Of a DNA stretch of 64,000 nucleotides, positions 35,370 through 45,700 are shown piece by piece. Source of the stretch: DASSBQ01 sp040981125 (GTDB lineage Bacteria > Nitrospirota > Nitrospiria > Nitrospirales > Nitrospiraceae); the NCBI GenBank assembly GCA_040981125.1, contig JANRMQ010000014.1, positions 1-64,000 on the forward strand. The letters are read 5' to 3'. Position 1 is the first letter of the stretch; every line of letters begins with the position of its first letter. The translations under genes and the position numbers were made by a program. The notes below the pieces were generated by a model that saw only the letters and a program-made list of their open reading frames with translations, searched no databases and was not told the DNA's origin.

Positions 35370-36620
35370 ATGGCTAAGATGAGAGCCCTTGTATGCCGGG
35401 AGTGCGGGAAAGAATATCCCGTGAAGGCCATTCATGTGTGCGAGATGTGTTTCGGCCCTCTCGAAGTGAAGTACAACTACGACGAGATCAAGAAAAGCAT
35501 CTCCAGGAAGAAGATCGAGGACGGCCCGCTGAGCATGTGGCGTTATATCGATCTGCTCCCGGTCGAAGGAAGCAGCCTGGTTGGTCCCCACGCCGGGCTG
35601 ACTCCGATGGTTCGCGCCAAGAATTTAGGCGCCTACCTGGGCTTGGACGAGCTCTATATCAAGAACGACACGGTGAATCACCCCACCCTTTCGTTCAAGG
35701 ACCGCGTGGTGTCCGTGGCTCTGACCAGGGCGCGCGAACTGGGATTCGAAACGGTCGCCTGCGCCTCGACAGGGAATCTCGCCAATTCGGTCGCGGCGCA
35801 CGCGGCCGCATCGGGCATGCAGTGCTATGTGTTTATCCCCGCCGATCTGGAAGCGGCGAAGGTATTGGGCAATCTCATTTACAAGCCGAATGTCGTCGAA
35901 GTCGAAGGCAACTATGACGATGTCAATCGTCTCTGCAGCGAAATTGCGGCGGAACAGGGATGGGCTTTCGTGAATATCAACATCCGGCCGTATTATGCCG
36001 AAGGTTCCAAAACCCTGGCCTTTGAAACCGCGGAGCAATTGGGCTGGCGGAGTCCGGACCAAGTGGTCATTCCCATGGCGTCGGGCTCGCTCCTGACCAA
36101 AATCTGGAAAGGGCTGCACGAGTTGCAGGCATTGGGACTCATCGAAAGCGTCCGCACGAAGATCAACGGCGCCCAGGCGGAAGGCTGCTCCCCGATCGCC
36201 ACGGCCTATAAAGAGGGTCGGGACTTTTTCAAGCCGGTCAAGCCCAAGACGATCGCCAAATCGCTCGCAATCGGCAATCCGGCAGACGGCTATTACGCGT
36301 TGAAGGCGACGGCCGAGAGCAAGGGGGCGATGGACTCCGTTTCGGACGACGACGTCGTGGAAGGGATCAAGTTGCTGGCGCAGACCGAAGGGATCTTCGC
36401 CGAGACGGCGGGCGGCGTGACCATCGGCGTCCTCCGCAAGCTGGTGAAGCAAGGGCAGATCAAGAAGTCCGACGTGACGGTGGTCTACATCACCGGCAAC
36501 GGCCTCAAGACGCAGGAGGCCGTAGTGGATGCCGTCGGCCGTCCGTTCCGCATCCAGCCGAGTCTGGTGAGTTTTCAGAAAACGTTCGCGATGGGAAAAC
36601 ATGGTGGTGGTGACGCATGA
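35370..36620 (+). CDS. thrC: threonine synthase (or threonine-synthase-like PLP enzyme)
   Basis: 416 residues from ATG 35370 (AGGTGG upstream). The N-terminal CRECGKEY...CEMC zinc-ribbon motif is shared with one ThrC class. PLP-Lys in NHPTLSFKDRVVSVA, phosphate loop ASTGNLANSVAAHA. It normally converts O-phosphohomoserine to threonine. Its position between two E1/carrier pairs is unusual for threonine synthase; see findings. Overlaps the next gene by 4 bases. Confidence 0.9.
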   Translation: MAKMRALVCRECGKEYPVKAIHVCEMCFGPLEVKYNYDEIKKSISRKKIEDGPLSMWRYIDLLPVEGSSLVGPHAGLTPMVRAKNLGAYLGLDELYIKNDTVNHPTLSFKDRVVSVALTRARELGFETVACASTGNLANSVAAHAAASGMQCYVFIPADLEAAKVLGNLIYKPNVVEVEGNYDDVNRLCSEIAAEQGWAFVNINIRPYYAEGSKTLAFETAEQLGWRSPDQVVIPMASGSLLTKIWKGLHELQALGLIESVRTKINGAQAEGCSPIATAYKEGRDFFKPVKPKTIAKSLAIGNPADGYYALKATAESKGAMDSVSDDDVVEGIKLLAQTEGIFAETAGGVTIGVLRKLVKQGQIKKSDVTVVYITGNGLKTQEAVVDAVGRPFRIQPSLVSFQKTFAMGKHGGGDA

Positions 36621-36895
36621 TCAAGGTTCGAATTCCAACGCCCCTCCGTCCGCTGACCAAGGGGCAAGGCGAAGTTGAAGCGAAAGCGGCGAGCATTGCG
36701 GATATGATCGGCTCATTGGATGCAACTTATCCGGGCCTGAAAGATCGGCTGTGCGACGACAAGGGCGAGTTGCGCCGGTTCGTCAACATCTATGTCAATG
36801 AAGAGGACATCCGGTTCCTCCAAGGGAAGGACACCTCATTGAAGGACGGCGACGAGGTGTCGATCGTGCCCGCCATTGCGGGAGGATCACGATGA
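36617..36895 (+). CDS. MoaD/ThiS-like sulfur carrier with C-terminal extension
   Basis: 92 residues. Beta-grasp carrier: VRIPTPLRPLTKGQGEVEAK, TYPGLKDRLCDDKGELRRFV, NIYVNEEDIRFLQGKDTSL, KDGDEVSIVPAIAGGSR. Like the carrier at 33251 it ends past Gly-Gly (two extra residues, SR), implying proteolytic maturation. The ATG overlaps the thrC stop and its stop overlaps the NIL gene start. Confidence 0.88.
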   Translation: MIKVRIPTPLRPLTKGQGEVEAKAASIADMIGSLDATYPGLKDRLCDDKGELRRFVNIYVNEEDIRFLQGKDTSLKDGDEVSIVPAIAGGSR

Positions 36896-37131
36896 CAAGC
36901 CTACGATTCCATATCCGGTTTCCGGAGAACAAAATCAAGGAACCGATCATTTATGAGATCGGTCATGAATACAAGGTCGTCACCAACGTCAGGCGGGCGG
37001 ATGTGCGCGAGACGACGGGGTGGATGGATCTCGAACTGACCGGCGACACGGAAGAAATCGAACGGGCGATCCAGGGCATCCGCACGAAAGGCTGCGTCGT
37101 GGACCCGATCGAATTGAACGTGGTCGAGTAA
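36892..37131 (+). CDS. NIL-domain protein
   Basis: 79 residues, a single NIL domain (LRFHIRFPENKIKEPIIYEI, VKVNVRRADVRETTGWMDLE-like middle, IERAIQGIRTKGCVVDPIEL). NIL domains occur in methionine transporter ATPases and, fused to ferredoxins, in homocysteine synthesis in methanogens. Its place in a carrier cluster suggests a sulfur-amino-acid role, possibly as a small sensor. Confidence 0.85.
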   Translation: MTSLRFHIRFPENKIKEPIIYEIGHEYKVVTNVRRADVRETTGWMDLELTGDTEEIERAIQGIRTKGCVVDPIELNVVE

Positions 37132-37209
37132 CACGTAGCCCGCTCTTACTGAGCGCATCCGTTCTGCGTATGTGCGCTTCACGTTTCACGAGCAACGAGA
37201 GACGAATTT

Positions 37210-38013
37210 ATGGAATTTACCGATCAACAGATTCAACGGTACAGCCGGCATCTCATTCTCAATGAGATCGGCGGCAAGGGCCAAAAGAAACTCTCCCACG
37301 CGAAGGTGCTGATCATCGGCGCGGGTGGATTGGGTTCTCCCGCAGGGTTGTACCTTGCTGCAGCCGGTATTGGCACAATCGGGCTCGTGGACGGCGATGT
37401 CGTGGATCTCTCGAATCTTCAGCGGCAAATCCTCCACTCCACCGCGACCGTCGGCAAGCCGAAAGTGGAATCGGGCCAGCAGACTCTCACGGCGGTGAAT
37501 CCCGATGTCACCATCAAGACCTATCAGTATCACGTAGACGGCTCGAACATTCTGGGGCTGATTCAGGACTACGATATCGTCCTAGATGGATCGGATAACT
37601 TCACCACCCGCTTTCTCGTCAACGACGCCTGTTTTTTCGGGAAACGGACGTTGATCTCCGGCAGCATCTTCCGTTTTGAGGGACAGCTGACGACCATCAA
37701 GCCGCACGAAGGATTCCCCTGCTACCGATGCCTGTATCCGGAACCCCCTCCGGCGGGCTTGGTCCCGAATTGTCAGGAAGCGGGCGTGCTCGGCGTGCTC
37801 GCCGGTACGATCGGCGTGCTTCAGGCGTCGGAAGCCGTCAAGGAGATCCTGGGGATCGGAGAAACGCTGGCGGATAAACTGCTCATCTATGACGCGTTGG
37901 AAATGAAGTTCCGAAAGCTCTCGCGTCCGAAAGATCCGGACTGCCCTCTCTGCGGCAACCACCCGACCATTACCGACCTGGGCGGCGACTACCAAGTCAG
38001 CTGCGCGATCTGA
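37210..38013 (+). CDS. MoeB/ThiF-like E1 adenylating enzyme, second copy
   Basis: 267 residues, same layout as the copy at 34534: IGAGGLGSPAGLYLAAAGIG, DGDVVDLSNLQRQILH, CYRC, CPLC. Likely serves one of the two carriers. It is close enough to the first copy to suggest duplication, then specialisation. Followed 2 bases later by the JAMM gene. Confidence 0.93.
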   Translation: MEFTDQQIQRYSRHLILNEIGGKGQKKLSHAKVLIIGAGGLGSPAGLYLAAAGIGTIGLVDGDVVDLSNLQRQILHSTATVGKPKVESGQQTLTAVNPDVTIKTYQYHVDGSNILGLIQDYDIVLDGSDNFTTRFLVNDACFFGKRTLISGSIFRFEGQLTTIKPHEGFPCYRCLYPEPPPAGLVPNCQEAGVLGVLAGTIGVLQASEAVKEILGIGETLADKLLIYDALEMKFRKLSRPKDPDCPLCGNHPTITDLGGDYQVSCAI

Positions 38014-38014
38014 C

Positions 38015-38527
38015 GTGCCGGACCTGACGATTCCCCGACACATCGTGGACGGCATGATTGCGCACGCGCGTGAATTGGCGCCGCACGAGTGCTGCGGCCT
38101 GCTGGCCGGACGGGCGAAACAGGTGACGCACCTGTATCGCATCAGGAATATCGTCGCGATGGACGGCATCGAAAAGCAGTCGCCGTTTGATCCCGACAAG
38201 GCGGCGCACCTGGAACGGCTCTCGCCGGAAGAGCGGGCTGAAATCGCGTTTGTCATGGACATGCAGGAATTTTCGTACGCGAAGAAAGACATCCGGAAGC
38301 AAGGACTCGACTTCCAAGTCGTCTACCATTCTCATCCGAAAGATCCCGCGAGGCCTTCAGTCACCGACATCAAGATCGCGACCGATTACGAAGACATCTG
38401 GCAGCAGATCAACCTTCCCATCCCCGCCTATCTTCTCGTGTCATTGATGAACGCCGATCACCCGGATGTCCGGACTTACTGGATCAAGAACGGCCGCGTC
38501 ACGACGGCCGATGTGGTCATCGAATAG
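38015..38527 (+). CDS. JAMM/Mov34-type metalloprotease (Mec/M67 family)
   Basis: 170 residues from GTG. The zinc-binding JAMM motif HSHPKDPARPSVTD (HxHP...SxxD) and an upstream ELAPHECCGLLAG Glu region are present. In known sulfur-carrier systems these proteases remove residues from the carrier C-terminus or release the carried amino acid. Both carriers here have terminal residues after Gly-Gly, an obvious substrate. Confidence 0.92.
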   Translation: MPDLTIPRHIVDGMIAHARELAPHECCGLLAGRAKQVTHLYRIRNIVAMDGIEKQSPFDPDKAAHLERLSPEERAEIAFVMDMQEFSYAKKDIRKQGLDFQVVYHSHPKDPARPSVTDIKIATDYEDIWQQINLPIPAYLLVSLMNADHPDVRTYWIKNGRVTTADVVIE

Positions 38528-38613
38528 ACCCGCTGTCCGTCCTCGCAGAAACCCTCTACCAATCATGCACGGACGGTGCCATAATGCGCCGTCACCCTCA
38601 ACCATAAGGGAGT

Positions 38614-38949
38614 GTGCACATGAGACCGTTTATCGCCGCCGCGTTTATCGCCCTCATGTTCTTCATGGTTTGCGCACCACTTCATGTTTCAGCCGAGGAA
38701 AAAGCCTACTACAGTCCGGTCATCTATGTGGACAAGGAAAATAGCCGGATTTTGATCTCCACGTTGGGATCGGTCTTTTGGGTGGATGTTCCGGACGCAG
38801 CCAAACCCCATCTGGACACATTACCGGTGTCCGGGTTGGCGGATTTTGTGGTGGAAATGAGGCCGGGACAAGCGCCCCTGTTGAAAACGTGGAAGTTCGC
38901 CTCGGGGGAGACGTCCTGCAAATATTTCGACGGACAGACCTGCAAGTAA
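38614..38949 (+). CDS. hypothetical secreted protein
   Basis: 111 residues with a signal peptide (FIAAAFIALMFFMVCAPLHVSA). Mature part with two Cys at the end (CKYFDGQTCK), perhaps a disulfide. Not recognised. Ribosome site AAGGGAG. Confidence 0.6.
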   Translation: MHMRPFIAAAFIALMFFMVCAPLHVSAEEKAYYSPVIYVDKENSRILISTLGSVFWVDVPDAAKPHLDTLPVSGLADFVVEMRPGQAPLLKTWKFASGETSCKYFDGQTCK

Positions 38950-38984
38950 CCGCGTTCGGCACGCCGAGCGGCGCGAAGAGACCG

Positions 38985-39191
38985 TTATTCCGAGCTTCCC
39001 AGCATGTCGTCGATCAGCGGACGATTGATGTCGAGACATCCGGGACAGATCACGTCGAACAGGGTCTCGTAGTCCGCCACGAAGTTGCGATGATCGACGA
39101 TTTTGTCGTGCATGACTTCGTCATAGCAGGTGTCGCAGAGCATCATGAGCCCGCGCATGACCGATATCGTTCGCCGCCCCGTGCTTCCCAT
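38985..39191 (-). CDS. small zinc-binding-type hypothetical protein
   Basis: 68 residues from ATG 39191 (AGGGAG upstream). CDTC (about 19) and CPGC (about 50) flank a helical stretch, a likely zinc site. Not recognised. Confidence 0.55.
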   Translation of the reverse strand: MGSTGRRTISVMRGLMMLCDTCYDEVMHDKIVDHRNFVADYETLFDVICPGCLDINRPLIDDMLGSSE

Positions 39192-39202
39192 GGCTTCGCT
39201 CC

Positions 39203-39397
39203 CTAGACCGACCCTTTTTGGCGCGCGATCCAAAAATCTTCGCGCTCGAGTTCGACTCCGCAAGCCGGACATTCATAGGGCCGGTCTTCCGGGGGCAGCA
39301 TAAGCTCATTCCGATCGATCCGCCCCCTGCAAACATGATAGAAGCGCCCCCTCGCATCCTCGGAGTCCAAGGGGTCGTTTTCATATACCAACACCAT
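39203..39397 (-). CDS. small hypothetical protein with CPxCG motif
   Basis: 64 residues with AGGAGA 9 bases before the ATG. An internal CPACG pair near the C-terminus suggests a half zinc ribbon. It is 11 bases upstream of the previous entry, so both are in one unit. Confidence 0.55.
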   Translation of the reverse strand: MVLVYENDPLDSEDARGRFYHVCRGRIDRNELMLPPEDRPYECPACGVELEREDFWIARQKGSV

Positions 39398-39483
39398 CGT
39401 GCCGCCTCTCCTATTGTCGCCGACCGATCGATGGCGCGCAATCCGTCATGACGACGAGTCCCTGTTGAGCCGGCCGGATCGGC

Positions 39484-41208
39484 TTAGATCTCGAATTGAG
39501 CTTCATACAATCCGGCATAGAGCCCGCCGTCGCGCATGAGCTGCTCGTGCGCGCCTTCTTCCACAATACGTCCCTTTTCGACGACGATGATCCGATCGAC
39601 ATCATGCAGTGTAGCAAGCCGGTGCGCGATAATGAAAGTCGTTCGTCCTTCCGTCAGTTCATGGACCGCCTCGCGAATCTTCTGCTCATTTTCCGTGTCA
39701 ATGTTCGAAGTCGCTTCATCAAAAATGACAATCGGCGGATCCTTGAGCAGCACGCGGGCGATCGACAGGCGCTGCTTTTGACCGACGGACAATTTCACGC
39801 CCCGTTCCCCGATCCACGTATCATAGCCCTCGGGAAGATCAATGATGAAGTCATGCGCGCGCGCGGCCCGCGCGGCCGCTTCGATCCGGGTCTGATCGGC
39901 GCCCCGATCGCTGTAGATGATATTCTCCTTCACGGTGCCGTTGAACAGGAACGGTTCCTGCTGCACCAGGCCGATCCGGCTCCTGAGAAAGCTCAATGGA
40001 AGATCACGCACGTCGTGGCCGTCGATCAAGAGCTGCCCCGACCGGACATCGTAAAAGCGGAGCAAGAGCTTTAACAGAGAGCTCTTTCCCGCTCCGCTCG
40101 GGCCCACCAGGGCGATCCGCTCACCGGCCCGGACCGCCAAATTGATATCGGACAGCACCGCCGTTTCGTCGCGGTACCCGAAGGACACCCCGCGAAACTC
40201 CACGGCGCCTCGTAGCGGCTCGGCGGGAACAGCCGCGCCCGGATGGTCCTGCACATCGGGGGTCGCGTCGAGAATTTCGAACACGCGCTCGCTGGCGGCC
40301 AGGGCGTGCTGCAGCATGTGATTGACCGAATGGATCTGATTGATCGGCGTATAGAACAACGTCAAATACGAAAGAAACATGACAAGTTCTCCGACGCTCA
40401 ACTGTCCGGACAGCACCTCTCCCGCTCCATACCAGACGATCAAGAGCGTACCGACGCTGCCCACAAAGACCATGCCGGGCCAATAGACCGACCACAGAAA
40501 CATCGCGCGAAGATTGCTCGCGCTGTAATCCTGGCTGAGCCGGGCAAACCGCTCCCGTTCATAATCATGCTGGCCGAATCCGATCGTCTCTTTGATGCCC
40601 GAGAGCGCGTCCTGAAGATAGGCGTTCAGGCTCGCCCCGCTTTGCCTGATGTCGTGGTAGTAGCCGTGCACGCGCCTGGTGAACCAGGACGCGGAGAGAA
40701 TAAGCACCGGGATCGGCACCATCGAGAGCAGCGCCAATTTCCAATTGAGAAGAAACAGCATTACGGTGATTCCGGCCAAGGTCAACAAAGCCGTGAGCAA
40801 CCCTTCGAGCCCATCTACGAAAATGCGCTCCACGTGCTCCGTGTCGCTCGTGACACGGCTCATGATTTCTCCGGTCGAGCGGTTTTCAAAATAGCTGAGC
40901 GATAATCGCTGCAGAGCGCCGAAGACTTGCGTCCTGAGCGTATGGACCGCTTTTTGTTCCAACGCATTATTGAACCGCACGCGCAGGCTGGTGCAGATAT
41001 TTCGCAGCAGGTACGCGGCAAAGAGCGCAGCCAGGACCCACCACAGCAACTCCGGCCGCTTGGCTTCGATGACGTCATCAATGACGATCTTCAACAAATA
41101 GGGAGGGACCAATTCCAGCGCGGTCGCGAGCCCGGCGAATGAGAAGGTCAACGCCGCGAGCCCGCGAAACGGCTTGAGATAGGACAGTACGCGAAGAAGG
41201 GATGTCAC
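39484..41208 (-). CDS. ABC-type exporter, fused permease-ATPase (MsbA/LmrA-like half transporter)
   Basis: 574 residues. Six transmembrane helices (1-310), then a nucleotide-binding domain: Walker A GPSGAGKSSLL, Q loop (GLVQQEPFLF), signature LSVGQKQRL, Walker B PIVIFDEATS, H loop. Acts as a homodimer exporting a lipid or hydrophobic compound; substrate unresolved. 24 bases after def on the same strand. Confidence 0.93.
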   Translation of the reverse strand: MTSLLRVLSYLKPFRGLAALTFSFAGLATALELVPPYLLKIVIDDVIEAKRPELLWWVLAALFAAYLLRNICTSLRVRFNNALEQKAVHTLRTQVFGALQRLSLSYFENRSTGEIMSRVTSDTEHVERIFVDGLEGLLTALLTLAGITVMLFLLNWKLALLSMVPIPVLILSASWFTRRVHGYYHDIRQSGASLNAYLQDALSGIKETIGFGQHDYERERFARLSQDYSASNLRAMFLWSVYWPGMVFVGSVGTLLIVWYGAGEVLSGQLSVGELVMFLSYLTLFYTPINQIHSVNHMLQHALAASERVFEILDATPDVQDHPGAAVPAEPLRGAVEFRGVSFGYRDETAVLSDINLAVRAGERIALVGPSGAGKSSLLKLLLRFYDVRSGQLLIDGHDVRDLPLSFLRSRIGLVQQEPFLFNGTVKENIIYSDRGADQTRIEAAARAARAHDFIIDLPEGYDTWIGERGVKLSVGQKQRLSIARVLLKDPPIVIFDEATSNIDTENEQKIREAVHELTEGRTTFIIAHRLATLHDVDRIIVVEKGRIVEEGAHEQLMRDGGLYAGLYEAQFEI

Positions 41209-41232
41209 TGGAAACCGGTGAGAACCGTCAAT

Positions 41233-41763
41233 TTAGATCACGCTGGCCGGTTGCTTCTGCCAGAATTTTTCAAATTCTTCCAAGTGGGTCAAGGTGGACA
41301 AATCCGTCATGCGATCGAGAAACACCTTTCCGATCAAATGATCGACTTCATGCTGGATGCACACGGCATAGAGGCCGGTCGCCTCAAGATCCACCGGCTT
41401 CCCGTCGCGATCCAACGCTTGGACGCGCACCAGCGAGGGACGCGTGACCTTTCCACGCAAGCCGTCCACGCTGAGACAGCCTTCCCAGGATTCGACTTGC
41501 TCGGGCCCATAGAACACGATCGTGGGATTGATAAGGACCGTGGCCGGAAACCCACCCTCGCCGGGACAATCCATCACCACCAATTGCTGCGAACGCGCGA
41601 CTTGGGGAGCCGCCAGGCCGATCCCCGGCTCGTCATACATCGTTTCAAACATATCGTCGATCACCTGCTGGAACGCCGGTTTGCGGATCTCGGCCGGATC
41701 GACGGGCAGCGCACGCTGCCGGAGAAGCGGATGCCCGAGCTTAATGACCTTTAAGAGCGCCAC
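41233..41763 (-). CDS. def: peptide deformylase
   Basis: 176 residues, standard length. The three metal motifs are all present: GIGLAAPQV (motif 1), EGCLS (motif 2 with the metal Cys) and QHEVDHL (motif 3, HExxH-like with the catalytic Glu). Removes formyl groups from nascent proteins. Confidence 0.96.
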   Translation of the reverse strand: MALLKVIKLGHPLLRQRALPVDPAEIRKPAFQQVIDDMFETMYDEPGIGLAAPQVARSQQLVVMDCPGEGGFPATVLINPTIVFYGPEQVESWEGCLSVDGLRGKVTRPSLVRVQALDRDGKPVDLEATGLYAVCIQHEVDHLIGKVFLDRMTDLSTLTHLEEFEKFWQKQPASVI

Positions 41764-41842
41764 TGATATCCTCGATCAAAGTGTGAGTCCATCGTTTCCT
41801 CATGCTTGTGTATCTAACACACCGTTTCAACCGGTCGCAAGG

Positions 41843-41871
41843 ATGCGGCGCCGGCTTCAGTCATGCCGCAT
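41843..41871 (-). other. GC-rich hairpin at the HEAT-repeat gene stop
   Basis: ATGCGGC, a 15-base loop, GCCGCAT, starting at the stop codon of the HEAT gene on the minus strand. No T-run, so at best a weak terminator. Confidence 0.25.
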
Positions 41872-42668
41872 TAAGAAGCGCGGCGCCGCTTGATTTCCGG
41901 AATCTCAAATCCGTCCTTTGCGGCATTCCACCACTCGGTCCATTCTTGCGACCAAGCTTGGCGGTCTTCTTTGGATGAAATCTCCCAATCATGAAATTCG
42001 GTTTCGTGTCTCGTCAACATCCAGAGCGATTGCACCGCCGAAATGGCCACATATCGTTCATCATCGGCAATGAGATCGATCAGCGGTTGGATCACGCCTT
42101 TACTGCGGACATACCGGGCCTCGAACGCGGCCGTTTTGCGGATGGCGGAGTTCGGGTCCTTCGCCATGACCTCGATCGCGGCGGGAGCCGAGGAAGAGTC
42201 GAGCCTGATGGCCACGCGCAAAGCATGTTCACGAATCCGCGGCAATTCACCGGGTTGTTTCGCGGTTTCCAGCAGGGCCGGCACGGCCACCGGGGACTTC
42301 AGCATCGAGAGGGTCTCGATGGCGTTGTAGCGGATGCGAGGGCCCGGCATCGTCAACGCTTTGGTCACCACCGGCACGACCGGCTCTCCGAGATGGACGA
42401 ATTCTCCCATGGCCCAAAATTCTTGTTTGCCTTCGAGAAGCGGAAGCAGCGCTTCGGCCCGTTGCAATTCCTCGGGCGACAGCGGTTGCGTATTCGGCGG
42501 CACCGCCACGTCAGGCACAGGCACCGCCATCTCCGGAGGAGCTTCGTAGGGCATCTGGGCGAGAAAGAGATGATCCCCGGCTTGTCCCGCAGCCCATTCA
42601 GAGGCGAACTCAATCGAACCCACCAACATGAAGAGACAGATTGTCGCCGACTTCAAGCGCATCACCAT
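41871..42668 (-). CDS. HEAT-repeat protein with signal peptide
   Basis: 265 residues from the second of three close ATGs, chosen because AGGA sits 9 bases upstream. Signal peptide (SATICLFMLVGSIEFASEWA). HEAT-like repeats at about 95-240 (IRYNAIETLSMLKSPVAVPA, LREHALRVAIRLDSSSAPAA-type units). Likely a periplasmic protein-binding scaffold. It follows the RND operon by 61 bases and may be its last gene. Confidence 0.75.
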   Translation of the reverse strand: MVMRLKSATICLFMLVGSIEFASEWAAGQAGDHLFLAQMPYEAPPEMAVPVPDVAVPPNTQPLSPEELQRAEALLPLLEGKQEFWAMGEFVHLGEPVVPVVTKALTMPGPRIRYNAIETLSMLKSPVAVPALLETAKQPGELPRIREHALRVAIRLDSSSAPAAIEVMAKDPNSAIRKTAAFEARYVRSKGVIQPLIDLIADDERYVAISAVQSLWMLTRHETEFHDWEISSKEDRQAWSQEWTEWWNAAKDGFEIPEIKRRRAS

Positions 42669-42729
42669 GACCATGCTTCCTTTCTTGCTCGACCCATCAT
42701 CATTCGAATGGATCAGTATACATGACGCA

Positions 42730-45700
42730 TCAGTTTTCTTGCTCGGCCCCGGATTGCCGGGCGGCGCGTCGATGCACGACTTCATACAGCACCGGCAGGA
42801 CGACGAGGATCATGACCGCCGCCGTCAGCATCCCGCCGACCACGACCTGGGCGAGCGGCTTCTGAGCCTGCGAGCCGATTCCGGTCGCCACGGCCGCCGG
42901 AAACAGCCCGATGGCGGCCGCCAATGTGGCCATGAGAATCGGCCGCATCTGGACGTCGGCGCCCTTCAAAATAGCCTCGCGCATGGCCAACCCGCCGGTG
43001 CGATAGTCTTCAATACGGGAAATCAACAAGACCCCGCCTAAAATCGCCACTCCGAGAGTGGAAATCACTCCGACCGCCGCTGAGATGCTGAAATGGGTAC
43101 CGGTCAGCGTCAGGGCCAGAACGCCGCCGATCAATGCGAACGGTACGGTCACGAGCACCAACAACGCATTTTTGAGCGAATTAAAGGTCGTATACAACAG
43201 AAACACGATCAACACCAAGCTGAGAGGGACGATTTTGACCAGGCGCGCCTGTTCCTCCTTCAATTGATCATACTGCCCTGCCCATTTCATGCGATAGCGC
43301 TCCGGCAATTTCACGGCCTGGGTCAATTTCGTCTGCGCCTCGGTCACGGTGCTTTCCAGATCCCGCTCCCGCACGCTGAATTTGATGGGGATATAGCGTT
43401 CGTTGTTTTCGCGATAGATGATAAAGGCGCCGGTCTGGGTGGTAATGGCCGCCAACTGCTTCAAGGGGATCCGGGCGCCGTTGGGCGTATTGACCAGAAT
43501 ATTGCCGATGGCTTCGGGGTCTCGCCGATACTCGGGAAGGAACCGCACGACCAGATCGAACAGGCGCTCGCCTTCGTACACCTGCGTCACGGCTTGTCCT
43601 CCGATGGCGGCTTGGACAACGGCATTCACGTCCGAGACTTGCAGGCCGTACCGGGCGCTTGCTTCGCGATTCACTGAGATCAATAGATTAGGTTGCCCCA
43701 TGAGACGCAGGATGCCCAGATCCTTGACCCCGGGAATGCCCTTCATGACCTTTTCGATTTCAACCGCTTTGGCTTCCATCAGTTTCAGATCGTTGCCGAA
43801 CAGCTTGATCGAGTTCTCTCCTTTGACGCCGGACATGGCTTCTTCCACATTGTCCTGAATCACCTGGGAAAAATTGAAAATGACGCCGGGCACCGATTTG
43901 AGCCGCCCCTCGATTTCTTCGATCAAGCGCTCCTTCGTCAGTCCCGGACGCCACTCACTCGCCGGTTTCAGGTTGGCCAGGAATTCCGCGTTGAAGAAAC
44001 TGGTCGGATCCGTCCCGTCATCGGGCCGTCCCAACTGCGACACGATCGTAGAGATTTCCGGGGACTGCCGGAACATGCCCCGGATTTCTCCCGAGAGCCG
44101 CGCAGCTTGATCAAAGGAAATGTCCACCGGCATCGTCGCCCGCACCCAGAGATTCCCCTCCTCCAACGCCGGCATGAATTCTCCGCCGATGAACTGCAAC
44201 GCCATGACCGTGAGCAGCATAGCCGCGACGGAGACGCCGATGACGATCGTTTTATTCTTGAGCGCCCATTCCAGCGTGTACCGATAGAGGCTCCGGATAA
44301 GACGGACCAGCCTCGTATCCTCTTCCTTCAACGGGCCCGTCAGCAGAAAGGAGCATAAGACTGGCGCCAGTGTGAACGCCATGAGCAGCGCCCCAAGCAA
44401 GGCGAATCCGTAGGTGATCGACATCGGCGCGAATATCTTCCCCGGCACACCGGTCATCGTAAACAGAGGAATGAACGCCACGACGATAATCGCGGTCGAG
44501 AACAGGATCGGCTGTCCCACGTGGCGCGCGGATCGGACGATCTGCTGATGAATTGTGAGTCCCGAGCGGCGGTCATGCGCCAGATGGAAGAAAATGCTTT
44601 CGACCATGACGAGCGTGGCGTCCACGATGATGCCGAAGTCGATGGCGCCCAGCGAGATGAGATTGGCCGACTGGCCGGCCAACACCATCATGGAAAAGGT
44701 GAACAACAGCGAGAGCGGGATAGTCAGGGCCACGATCATCGCCGCGCGAAAATGGCCGAGAAAGAGATAGAGGATGACGAAAACCAGAATCATGCCGCTG
44801 ATCAGAATGTCCCGCACGGTCTCGACCGTCGTGTGAATCAGGGCGGTCCGATCATAGAAGGTCTTGAGCTTGATCCCGTCCGGCAACTTCCAGTTGTTCA
44901 ACTCCGCCGCTTTGTCCCGGACGGCGTCGAGCACGGGCAGCGCCTTGTACCCGCGCTGGAGCAAAATCACCCCTTCGACCACATCGTCCCGATCGTCGAT
45001 TCCGACTTTGCCGAGCCGGACGCGATTGCCGACCGTCACCTTCCCCAGCGTCCTGATAAAAATCGGGGTTCCTTCTTTCTCGGCCACCATCACATGCTCG
45101 ATATCCTCGAGACTGTTGATAAGTCCCAGGCCGCGGATATTGTAGTTTTGAGCGCCTACAGTGAGGTAGTTGCCGCCGACGTTCGCATTGCTGTTGCTCA
45201 GCGCGTCCATCACCTGCGAGAGGCTGACTCCATAGCTGATCAGTTTCCCGGGATCGATATCGACGTGGTATTCCTTGGTAGTCCCGCCGAATGCCGTCAC
45301 ATCGATGACCCCGGGCACACGCCGAAACTCCCGCCGCACCTGCCAATCCTGCGCCGTCTTCAGATCGGTCAGAGTGACCTGTTCCTCACCGGTCAGCTCA
45401 TATCGATAGATTTCCGCGATGGCCCACCAGGGCGAGAGGGTCGGAGCGGCGGCAGGTGGAAGGGCGACGGTGGCCAGGCGATTGACCACTTCTTGTCGAT
45501 CGCGAAAATAATCCGTCCCGAAGTCAAAATAGATTTTGATGTCGCTGAGTCCGAAAATCGATAAGGAGCGAATGTCGCTCAGTCCCACCATGCCGTTCAG
45601 GGCGACTTCGATGGGAATGGTGATCTGGCGTTCGATTTCTTCAGCCGACCACCCGGGAAACTGGGTAATGACCTCGACCATCGGCGGCGAGGGGTCGGGA

